Source: Ignelater luminosus
Lineage: Eukaryota > Arthropoda > Insecta > Coleoptera > Elateridae
NCBI GenBank assembly: GCA_011009095.1
Contig: VTPC01090939.1
Span: forward strand, 1-64,000
DNA length: 64,000 nt
Direction: 5' to 3'
Each line of letters starts with the position of its first letter. Position 1 is the stretch's first letter. The position numbers were made by a program, and so were the translations under genes. This document shows, piece by piece, positions 48,878-59,389 of this stretch. The notes under the pieces were generated by a model, which saw only the letters and a program-made list of their open reading frames with translations, ran no database searches and was not told where the DNA came from.

Positions 48878-50752
48878 CTATTTGTTCCTAAGAATATCAT
48901 CATAGTACTTATGTATACCGTTGTACTTATTTTCAATCTTTTTAACGTCCTCGGCTTCTTTAGTTGATAACCACGACAAACCATCTTCAATCTTATTTAG
49001 TAGTATCTCGTAGTCTTTAGTATTGATCCTACGAGCACTACGTTTTATCTGGTCTTTTGTTTTTAAAAGATAGGTTTGAAATTCATTCTTCTTTTCTTTG
49101 ACTTTATTACATTCTTCGTTGTTCTTTTTTATTATGTAAGATTTCTTCCTTAATAATGAAATTTCGTTAGAAGTTAGTCTACCTTTATTTAATATTACGT
49201 TAATCATCTTGTTAATACCGGTTGAATCTTCTACAGCATGCACTGTAAGAATTCCATTACAATCAACCTCAAACGTTACATTAACGGAAGGATTCAATGG
49301 CAAATCCAATAAGTCAAAAGTTCCTAACATCAGATTCTTGGATGCAATTTTGCTGTCTCCTTCTAAAACTGTAATTCTAATTGCATTTTCTCCTTCCACG
49401 CCAGTTGTATAAGTTCTTTGTGCTTGAGTAGGAATTTGACTATTTCGTTTAATTAACACATTCATTTCTCCATTTAATGTTTCTATTCCGAGTGACATTG
49501 CAGTAACATCGGAAATATTAAAAGTCTTAGATAGGTTTTCAGTCAGGTTTGCTGCCAAAATTGCAGCACCGTGTGCAACTCCATGTTCTTGATTTATAGC
49601 TTTACTCACAGCTTTACCAAAAAGTTCAGTCAAGCCTTCTTCAATTTTTGGTATTCGAGTAGATCCTCCAACTAACACAACATCATCTATATCTTCTTTC
49701 TTTAATTTTGCTTCTTTTATGCACTGTTTAACAATTTCTAAGGTTTTAGTAAATAAATCTTCGTTTAGATCTTCAAAGCGTGCTCTTAAAAAATCTTCAT
49801 AGACATCAAGTTCATCATGAAGTTCAATTAACTCTATAGTTGTTTCATAAATAGTCGATAAATCATGTTTAGCTTTTTCTACTAAATTCCGAAGGCGCAT
49901 TAAGTATTTTAAAGAGTGTGCTTCTTTCATGTCCACTTTATATTTGTTCTGTATTAAATTCATAAAATATTCGACACATCTATCATCGAAATTTATTCCC
50001 CCTAAATTAGTATCGCCGCAAGCAGCTTTCACACTAATATTGGCATTATTTAAATTAACTATTGATACATCAAATGTACCTCCACCTAGGTCATAAACTA
50101 GTATATTACGCTTTTGTTTTTCCGGTTTATCATAAATATATGCAATAGCTGCTGCCGTTGGTTCATTGATAAGACGTAAAACATTTAATCCGGCTATTTT
50201 TGCCGCATCTATGGTGGCTTGTCTCTGATGATCATTAAAGTATGCCGGTACTGTTATTACAGCATCAGTAATTTCAGATTCATCTAAATATGCCTCGGCA
50301 GATTCTTTCAAGTCCCTTAATATTAATCCACTAATCTCTTCTGGAGATACTCTAATGAGGTCTCCTTTGTGTTTTAACTCAATTCTTGGTACACCTGTAG
50401 AATCTTCCAGAACATTAAACTTCCAAGTTTTAATTGCTGATTGTACCACAGGATCATTAAACTTTCTTCCAATAATACGTTTTATAGCTGTTGAGAAATT
50501 TTATGAATTAAAGTTCTTCTAACGTTCACTATTCTTACCAAAAATTGCACTTTTTACATATGCTGCTCCATGCGCTTTTGCTATATCTCCAACAAGAACT
50601 TCTTTTCTTGTGTATGTAACCCACGATGGAACAAGAAATCCACCCATTTTGTGTGGTATTGTTTCCACTTTACCATTTTTACACACCGCTACACAAGAAT
50701 TTGTTGTTCCCAAATCAATTCCTATAGCGACTTTCCTTGTTTTATCTGCCAT
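48878..50752 (-). CDS. Highly divergent HSP70-family protein (copy B)
   Basis: Exons 50752-50539 and 50487-48878 join in phase 1 across a 51-bp intron (TTTTG|GTAAGA ... CAACAG|CT), giving 607 aa. The start is the ATG at 50752 ([20 protein letters not shown]). The nucleotide-binding motifs [15 protein letters not shown] and [14 protein letters not shown] are kept. Elsewhere conserved HSP70 positions are changed: [20 protein letters not shown] replaces the usual [11 protein letters not shown] region, and [12 protein letters not shown] replaces [12 protein letters not shown]. The C-terminus ends YYDDILRNK with no EEVD and no GGMP repeat, so it should not dock TPR co-chaperones. The frame is intact with short introns, so it is not a retrocopy or an obvious pseudogene. 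A specialised, perhaps germline, role is possible but is inference. Confidence 0.88.
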
Positions 50753-51267
50753 TTGCACTAAAACAGAATTTATAACGTAATAATAATTTTATTTGTGAAC
50801 CAATGATATCTAAAAGCAATAAATAACTAAATAAAGAATGATAGGTAGTATATTTTATCGCTATTATCTTTAATTATCATTTTATTAAACTTTTAAAAAT
50901 AAAAGCTTTTTCAAATATGATTATATAGCTATCAAGGTTTTTACGCAAGAAAATCTTTTTTTCACTCATTTGGTCATTTATCATTTACGATTCTTAATAT
51001 TACAATACATTATTTCCTTATTTTCTATAACTTTTAATACGTACGCACACAAGTTGCTTATTTACAGCTCTGCACTGGGAATTTGCAAGTTAAGAAAGCA
51101 TTCCTTATCAAGGTGATGATCTAGATGAGTGTGTGTAATTCAATATTTGCATAGGTAGTATCTAGTTGATTGAAGTGGGCGATATATTATTTAACAATCA
51201 TTTGTAAAGAAATTCAAAAATTCATTCTGTATCATATAAGTATAACAGTTGTACTTGGTAATAAATA
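50753..51267. other. Intergenic upstream of HSP70 copy B
   Basis: AT-rich. No heat-shock element or TATA box was recognised near the start. Confidence 0.45.
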
Positions 51268-52562
51268 CGAGGACGGTTCAGTAAGTACCCGTGTTTGACG
51301 ACAGAAGGCGTTCCTGAGGGAAGTTGGTGTTATCATCGTGTGCTGCCATCTATCAAACGACGGTATAACAAATTGCAGACTGATTGATGGGTTAGTTTGG
51401 ATTTGACAGCCATTTGAGTAAGACGTGTTTCGTGATTTTAGCTAAGATGGAAAAAGAGCAGTATCGTTCGGTAATTCGCTTTCTGTTTTTGGATGGGAAA
51501 AAATGCGAGGAGATAAAAGCAAAGTTGGATGCTGTTTATGGGGACACTTCGCCATCTATGACCACAGTTAGATATTGGTTCAACGAATTTAAACGTGGGC
51601 GAACATCCGTTTTTGATGAGGAGCGACCAGGACGCCCGGCAGACGTGGTTAGCGAGGAAATCATTCAAAAAGTCCACGACATGATTCTCGCTGATCGACG
51701 AACGAAAGTGCGTGAAGTAGCAGAGGCCGTAGGTGTGTCGACCGGAACAGCAATTAATATTTTACATGATAAGTTGGCGATGAAAAAATTGTCGGCGCGA
51801 TGGGTGCCGCGATTGCTAACGGTGGACAACAAGCGGATGCGGCTGTTAACTTCGAAGCAGTGTTTGGAGCAATTTAAGCGAAATCCGAAGGAGTTTTTGC
51901 GTCGAGTTGTCACCGTTGATGAAACCTGGATTCATCACTACACACCAGAAACTAAGCAACAATCAAAACAATGCATTTTTCTCCCGGTGAATCTGCTCCA
52001 AAGAAGGCGAAGATGGTTCCATCGGCCGGAAAGGTCATGGCGACGATTTTTTGGAATGCGAACGGCGTCATCCTCATGGATTTTTTAGAAAAAGGAAGAA
52101 CGATCACTGGACAATACTACAGTGCGTTATTAGACAGCTTCGACAAAAAATTGAAGGAGACACGGCCGCATTTGGCGAAAAAGAAGGTGCTGTTTCACCA
52201 CGATAACGCACCAGCACATTCATCCGGAGTTGTCGCCGCCAAACTGCATGATTTGCGTTATGAATTGCTGCCGCACCCCCCGTATTCACCCGATCTGGCT
52301 CCCTGCGACTTTTTCTTGTTTCCTAACATGAAGAAATGGCTCGCGGGAAAAAGATTTAGCTCAAACGAGGAAGTCATCGCCGAGATAGAGGCGTATTTTG
52401 AAGAGTTCGACAAATCCTATTTTTTGGAGGGGTTAAAAAATGGCAGGAACGTTGGGAGAAGTGTATATTTCTAAAAGGAGACTATGTTAAAAAATAAAAA
52501 AAAAATTTTTGAAAAAAATTGTGTCTTCATTTCTAACACGGGTACTTATTGAACCGCCCTGA
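51268..52562 (+). mobile_element. Mariner element of a third subfamily, inactive
   Basis: The ends are inverted repeats sharing AGGnCGGTTCAnTAAGTACC and the following CGTGTT (51270-51295 and 52535-52560). TA precedes the left end; the right flank reads TG, so the duplication has decayed. The length of 1295 bp is typical. It lies between HSP70 copies B and C. Confidence 0.9.
51447..52497 (+). pseudogene. Mariner transposase pseudogene
   Basis: The frame opens MEKEQYRSVIRFLFLDGKK with WFNEFKRGRTSVFDEERPG and WVPRLLTVDNKR. The first catalytic Asp is in TVDETWIHHYTPE. Near 51970 the frame shifts to one carrying SAGKVMATIFWNANG, LFHHDNAPAHSS and SPDLAPCDFFLF, the second and third Asp. A third shift near 52430 leads to QERWEKCIFLKGDY and a TAA. 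Two small indels are the only evident lesions. It differs from the irritans and mauritiana copies in this window; I cannot name the subfamily. Confidence 0.92.
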
Positions 52563-55128
52563 TGTATACTGTCACTGATAGTAGTATACACTACGAGGAG
52601 CTGTTAGTCATCCTATCTAACCATAGCATGTTCTTACCATCAGATAAATAATGAATAATAGAATGAAATGAATATATCAATATTATAGATCACGAACGTG
52701 AAGATTATACTATGTGTACACTCTAAGATAGAGTTGCGTTTCGATTAGTATAGTAAAATCTTGACCCAAACCGAGTTCATCATTAGAGTCGTGTAGGTAA
52801 GTATCTATGATTGACAGAGTGTGACCTCACAAGAACTAACTGAAGCAAAGCTTACTACAACATAAAATATTTTTAAAATAAAACACTAGAAACAGCAAAT
52901 ACCTGCTAATCTTTTACTAGGAATATAACCGAGAGCGTTATCTCACTGGCAAATTCTTTTTCCAAAATCATTCAGTTCTATTGGAATTAATTTCTAGATC
53001 GTTTTCAATCTTTTGAGTATCAGAGGGTCTGGATCAGAATAAACTTTTACACAAACAGATTTTTTGCTTGATGATGCCTAGGAGTCTTTCAGGTAATAAG
53101 AGAATAACGATCTTTCGTATTGTTTGAATGTTTTCCCTTCAGAAGACAAATTTTTGTTGCTCTTTCTCTTTGTCACAACAATGATGTCTGTCGTTCTGGG
53201 TAAATAATAATTTTCCAAGTTTTCTATATCCTTTCGATGTTTTTCGATTCAATGAGCACATAACAGTGCTTAGAGTTTTCTTATGGATATGATTTAAAGA
53301 TCAGACATGATTAATGAGTTTTGGTTTTACCATTCAAATCAAAGCAAAGGTGCAAATGAGTTCATTGTGAGACTTACAATTAGTAGGTAACAGCGCCCCA
53401 AAAAAGAGAATGGACAGAGCTGAGTGCCAGTTTCGTAGGCAACCCATTCTACAACATCGCCATTACTTTCATGTCAAGGCAGGCTTTCTGCAGGGCACCT
53501 GTCGCAATTAGTTCTTACCTAAGCGATCTCGGAGATTATGATATTTTCTATTTTTAAATAACTTTAATAAGACGTGAAAGCTAAACATTTGTGTGCATGC
53601 TTTTCAAAGAAGAAATACTTAATAATTATTGAGTGGTCCAAAAGATTGTGTGAATTAGAACATTTTTTAATTAACACTCAGGGCCCTCGTGTAGTACAAA
53701 GCCGCCCGCGTGCAGCCTTCAAAATTTGCGCCCACAAAATTTTAAAATTTTCATCGCTCTTTCTGTTAAATTGTTTGAATTTTGCAAATCAATAGACGCC
53801 ATCACTGATTTTCGTTTATTTTTAAAAATTTTTAAAATTTTTTTCTGATATAGAAAGAAGGACATAAAACCTCATAATAAATGATGTACAAGATATATTA
53901 TTTCAGGTGGAGAATATTAGCACCACTCGATTCTCTTTGAAAAATTGAGCAAAAGATGTTATAAAAATGGTCGTTTTAAACGCATATTTCTCGAAATAAA
54001 GGCCATTTAAAATTTTAAACTTTTAATACTTGCAACTCTGTATGAAAATTGTAAGTAGAGCAAGAATAGGTCATAACATTATTAATGTGGTTATCTTAGT
54101 AACACTTTTGCAGGTCCTTATTATTAATGTTTCTAGTATTGCAATATCTTCAGGATTCAGAGTACGTGAGTCTGGTAGGGATAGTATAGGTATATATAGC
54201 AGAGTTATATTTCTTTTTTTTCTTAAGTCAGTTGACCAAGCACATAACAAAAGTTGCCAGGACTATTCACATAGTTGCGTGGCATTGTAACATTAAAATA
54301 AATTGAACGAAGCTTGTGCAGTTCACAAATTTGGTTGGTCAAATTGTAATAAGGTAATAATAGAGTATAGATATGAACTTCACAAACCACAGTAAGAAAA
54401 TGTACACTTTAGGACATAACACCTCATTCCTAAACACACATAAAACTCATTGACGGGAACCCCCAAGTCATCCGATGAACCTCCAAAAACAAATTTATTT
54501 AAACTAATGTTACTAGGTAAATAAAAATGCATAATTAAAGAAGTATTGTGGCTTAAAAAAGCTCCAAGGATTATAAATTCAAAGAAATAAATATAAAGGG
54601 CAGGATATGCTAATTTGGGGATAAAACCAACAATTACAAAAAAATGGTGGGCGATGGACAAATTCCGACATTTGAATTTAGCAGGCAAAATTACATAAAA
54701 CAGCAGATTGTTCCTATAACAAAATCTTAGTTTATCAGCGTTATCAATATGCAATCTTTTCCTTTAAAATCTACCCAACTCTTCCTTTTTGTCATTTATT
54801 TTGTTCTAGAATAATTGTAAAAGCAAGTATTCATAATTCTGGAATTTCCCATATACCTACTACACCTCCCTAATCATTTCTACACCTGGTACGAGATAAA
54901 ATAATTTAAATTTTGTTGAGAATTTTTATTAAAATTTCAAGCTAATTTCAAAAGGAACTAAAACATTTTATAAAAATTGAGACAATTGCTGCTTTTTGCA
55001 TCTATTTTTATATAAACAAAAGAATTTGAATTCTTGAAGTAGACTGAAAAGTTGATCATTTAAATTAAGACTATTGAATAGTAATACTAAACATAAAATA
55101 AAAGACCTAAGTAATTTAATGGATTTGA
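52563..55128. other. Intergenic, no gene recognised
   Basis: About 2.6 kb, AT-rich. Open frames at 53574-53795, 54030-54290 (+) and 54380-54754 (-) lack any domain, splice or composition support. Confidence 0.45.
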
Positions 55129-55134
55129 TTTATT
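55129..55134 (-). terminator. Poly(A) signal of Hsc70
   Basis: AATAAA on the minus strand, 160 bases beyond the stop codon. Confidence 0.5.
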
Positions 55135-55294
55135 GTAGTAATTCAGTTACTTTAATAAATGCCAAAAACAAGTATTGGTGTACAAAAACAATTCTTTAGG
55201 TGATACAATAATAAATCACAACAAATACATCATAAAGCATTGTCTGCAATAAAATTAATACTGAGAAAGATTCGGAATGCAATAATAAATAAAT

Positions 55295-57560
55295 TTAATC
55301 AACTTCTTCAATGGTTGGTCCAGCACCGCCAGCGCCTGGAGCACCACCTGGGGCAGCACCTCCGGCTCCTGGGAATCCACCAGGCATGCCACCGGGCATT
55401 CCACCTGGGCCTCCAGCTCCTTGATACAATTTGGTGATGATGGGATTGCAAATACTTTCAAGTTCTTTTTGTTTATGTTCATATTCTTCTTTTTCGGCTA
55501 ACTGATTAGCATCCAACCAAGCGATAACTTCATTGCATTTTTCCATAACAGTGTTCTTGTCGGTTTCACTGATTTTATCCTTGAGCTTGTCATCTTCAAT
55601 GGTGCTCTTGATATTGAAGCAATAAGATTCAAGAGCATTCTTGGCAGAAATGGTGTTTCTTTGTTTTTCATCTTCAGATCGGTATTTTTCAGCATCATTA
55701 ACCATTCGTTCAATTTCTTCCTTGCTAAGACGGCCTTTATCATTAGTAATAGTGATCTTATTTTCCTTGTTGGTTGATTTTTCCACAGCAGTAACATTCA
55801 AGATACCGTTAGCATCAATATCAAAGGTGACTTCAATTTGAGGTACACCACGAGGTGCAGGAGGAATACCAGTGAGTTCGAATTTACCAAGAAGATTGTT
55901 ATCCTTGGTCATGGCACGTTCACCTTCATAAACTTGAATCAATACACCTGGTTGATTGTCGGAGTAAGTGGTGAACGTTTGAGTTTGCTTAGTGGGAATG
56001 GTAGTATTACGTTTAATAAGGGCAGTCATCACACCACCAGCTGTCTCAATACCAAGTGACAAGGGTGTAACATCGAGCAAAAGCAAGTCCTGTACTTCTT
56101 CAGACTTGTCACCATGCAAGATCGCAGCCTGAACAGCTGCACCATAAGCAACAGCTTCATCAGGATTAATGGACTTGTTCAATTCTTTACCATTGAAGAA
56201 GTCTTGTAACAGCTTCTGTACTTTAGGAATACGTGTGGATCCACCAACCAAGACGATATCATGAATTTGCGCTTTATCCATTTTGGCATCACGTAATGAT
56301 TTTTCAACAGGTTCCATGGTGGATCGGAACAAGTCTGCATTTAATTCTTCAAAACGAGCACGAGTGATGGATGTATAGAAATCAATACCCTCAAAGAGAG
56401 AATCAATTTCAATACTGGCCTGGGTTGAAGAGGAAAGTGTACGTTTCGCTCTTTCACATGATGTTCTTAAACGACGAACTGCACGCTTGTTTGATGTGAG
56501 ATCTTTCTTGTATTTTCGTTTGAATTCTTGTACGAAGTGGTTGACCATGCGGTTGTCAAAATCTTCACCTCCCAAGTGAGTATCACCGGCTGTAGATTTG
56601 ACTTCAAAAATACCATCTTCAATTGTGAGAATAGATACATCGAAAGTACCACCACCCAAATCAAAAATGAGAACGTTTCTTTCTCCAGCGCCTTTCTTAT
56701 CTAAGCCATAAGCAATAGCAGCGGCAGTGGGTTCGTTGATAATACGAAGAACGTGCAGACCAGAGATGGTACCGGCGTCTTTGGTTGCTTGACGCTGTGA
56801 ATCGTTGAAATAAGCAGGAACTGTGATGACGGCATTCGTTATGTTTTTGCCTAAGTAAGCCTCAGCAGTCTCTTTCATTTTGGTCAAGACCATTGAACTG
56901 ATCTCTTCAGGATAGAAAGTCTTTGTCTCCCCTTTGTATTGAACTTGTATTTTTGGTTTGCCTCCATCACTAATGACTTCAAATGGCCAATGTTTCATAT
57001 CTGCTTGTACTGTGGTATCGTCAAAGCGGCGTCCAATAAGACGTTTAGCATCTGAAAAGAAATACACTATTAAATTCTAGTAATTTTAATTTCCGAATAA
57101 TTATCATATCAAGCACTTTTTTATCAGAATTAGTCATAATCAGAGTGATGTCATAGACTCTAATCTGGCAATAATAAAAAGTTTTCATCATATTTTACAT
57201 TTCTAAAAGACCCCTTCTTCCTGTTAACAATCATGTAAGATAGCCCGCATTATTCCCATGAGTATCATAAAACCAATTCCACCCCTGTACTGCAACATGC
57301 AGTACACAATCACATGAATAATCTAAAGGCTAATCAATTAAAAACTAGGGCATACCAAAAATTGTGTTATTGGGATTCATGGCCACTTGGTTCTTGGCAG
57401 CATCTCCAATGAGACGTTCAGTATCTGTAAAAGCCACATAGGACGGCGTCGTTCGGTTGCCTTGGTCGTTGGCGATAATTTCAACTTTGCCATGTTGAAA
57501 TACTCCTACACAGGAATAGGTTGTCCCAAGATCAATACCAACTGCTGGTGCTTTAGCCAT
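55295..57560 (-). CDS. Hsc70-4: Canonical cytosolic HSP70 cognate (Hsc70-4-like, copy C)
   Basis: Exons 57560-57356 and 57051-55295 join in phase 1 across a 304-bp intron, giving 653 aa, the usual length. The ATPase domain has [20 protein letters not shown] (6-25), [15 protein letters not shown] and [13 protein letters not shown]. The substrate-binding domain ([14 protein letters not shown]) and helical lid follow. The tail has [17 protein letters not shown] repeats and ends GPTIEEVD, the docking site for TPR co-chaperones. It folds new and stress-damaged proteins in cytosol and nucleus. The TTTGCAG just before the ATG is a splice acceptor, so a 5' UTR intron is likely, as in fly Hsc70-4. The promoter has an HSE and a TATA box. 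Its codon use is less AT-biased than in copies A and B, fitting high expression. The symbol follows the fly orthologue group; one-to-one orthology is inferred. Confidence 0.96.
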
Positions 57561-57845
57561 CTGCAAATTAATAATTGTATAATACTGCGAATTAATAAAC
57601 TTATTCCAGAAACTTCACGCTCAAACAACGTGCTTGGGGAAAAATGGCGGCTTTATAATAAAACTTGAGTAATTTCTTTCAAAATTATTATTAAAAGTCA
57701 TTAAAAACAAATATAATGACACGCACATATTACTACGATCATTATAGATTAGAAATAAATAAATTCTTTACCTTTGGAATAAATTATTGCAGGCAAAACT
57801 TTAAAGTAATTTGTACACTACACACCTTATAAGAGTTCACAATCA
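57561..57845 (-). other. 5' UTR exon and intron of Hsc70
   Basis: The acceptor TTAATTTGCAG lies directly against the ATG. A fitting donor, ATAAG|GTGTGT, ends an upstream exon at 57826. With transcription starting about 30 bases past the TATA box (near 57845), the 5' UTR exon is short and the intron is about 265 bp. The donor is inferred. Confidence 0.5.
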
Positions 57846-57873
57846 AATCGGACGAGATCGACGCAAACTTTGC

Positions 57874-57912
57874 TTTTATATGGAGGTCATTCGGTGTTTC
57901 CAGAATATTCCA
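57874..57912 (-). promoter_or_regulatory. Hsc70 promoter: TATA box and heat-shock element
   Basis: On the minus strand TATAAAA (57880-57874) lies downstream of a three-unit heat-shock element, TTCCAGAATATTC (57898-57910), which fits TTCnnGAAnnTTC exactly. An inverted CCAAT box follows at about 57921, and a two-unit HSE-like TTCTAGAA lies at 57976-57983. HSF binding is expected from the motif; no data are available here. Confidence 0.75.
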
Positions 57913-57983
57913 TGCTACAACCAATCAGAGTTTATAGGCGGTAATAGGCATGCGTGCATTGGTCGATACGACATTTTCTAGAA

Positions 57984-59336
57984 GGAATCTATATCAATTT
58001 TAGTTACATTTTCCCAATTTTTTTAAACATATCAGTACAAAGTTTATAGTATTGCATTTAAAAATAATGAATTATTAATTTTCGGATAGGAATTTATAAA
58101 TTTTAATTAAATACTACTGGAATAATAAGTATGATACGCGGGAAGATCGGTAGGTTAATGTGGCGGTTAGTTTAAATTCTCTCATATTTATAGTTCGGAC
58201 AAAATACTATATACAAAGAAGTATATTGTTTTTACATGGATTAAAAGAAATGAATATTATACGGACAAGTATTTTGGAAAATATGTTACGAATAGACACT
58301 AACCAACAAAAAGCGAAATTGTATTTTAGAAACTTTCTTGTACAATCTAGAATTAGGAAATTATGACTAATACAGCATGGTTAGCATCATTAGCATCAAG
58401 CATGACGTTAATAAAAATTCTCAAGGTTATAGATATACCGAGGCAATATCCGGAAAAAGGAAAGTCATTGTGAAAAACTTATCAATGTTTAAGTTTAATG
58501 TGCAGTGCAACAATTAAGCATTGATTTCAAAGGAATGTTTCTAGTATGACCAACTCATACAGATATTTTCATTAGATTCTATTATGTATTATTAGAAAAT
58601 TTTTACTTATTTTACAGGCGTTTGAAATTACAACTTATTTTATAATGTTTTGAATTTTTTTATTGAAACAACCATTGCAATTTTAATTTTTAAGTTACAT
58701 CAATTATAATTAAGAGAAATATCAAATAAGTTTCTGGCAAAGAAATACTGCTTCAATGTATGTTTTTCAAGATATATTCTAAAATATTATTTAATCTAAA
58801 AGCATTGACTTCTACAAAAGCATCTCAACTTTTGCTTGGGTGTCTGATTATACCTAGTACCATAGCATACCAGTTAATGAAATATAACATTGTTGCTATG
58901 ATGATTCCCAGGAAATATTTAAGTTAACTTTTAGTAATACTGTTTTAAGGAATCTAACTTTCCAGTTACCTAAACAATTTCAACATTGAATAGGTATGCT
59001 AAGCAATAAGTAACACCAAAAGTACTGCCCCCTGGTCATTATTAAAATAGTTACTCAGTGATTTGCCACTGTCATTAATGTTAAGTGTGTAAAGAAAGTT
59101 GTTATTGCAATTTTCTTTTCTAACAATTAACATTAATAACTTTTTTCTTCATTTTTACATGCTAGTGACCAAAGACAGTGACAACAGCAAACCACTGAAT
59201 AACTTTTAATAACAACCAGGTGACAGCACTATCAATCTGCTTCCTAGAATATGTTAATTATCACAGAATGTTTTTTTAGTGTTTTGTTTTAGCTCAATAA
59301 CTTCTTAATATATCATACTTAATTGTCTTTAAATTA
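57984..59336. other. Intergenic, no gene recognised
   Basis: AT-rich. The open frame at 58160-58366 (+) has no support. A stretch around 58940-59220 carries short inverted similarities (CCAAAAGTACTGCC; TGACAGCACTATC) that are too weak to call. Confidence 0.4.
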
Positions 59337-59342
59337 TTTATT
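59337..59342 (-). terminator. Poly(A) signal of the TMEM161 gene
   Basis: AATAAA on the minus strand, 47 bases beyond the stop codon. Confidence 0.5.
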
Positions 59343-59389
59343 CAAATGTCTAGACAATAACAATTACATAAGATAACAACAAAATATTA

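Noticed and set aside
54380..54754. 124-aa minus-strand frame
   Set aside because: No recognisable domain, no splice or promoter context, AT-rich background composition.
41517..57560. Bacterial DnaK contamination as a source of the HSP70 genes
   Set aside because: All three have a spliceosomal intron at the same place and eukaryotic cytosolic signatures, and copy C ends in EEVD.
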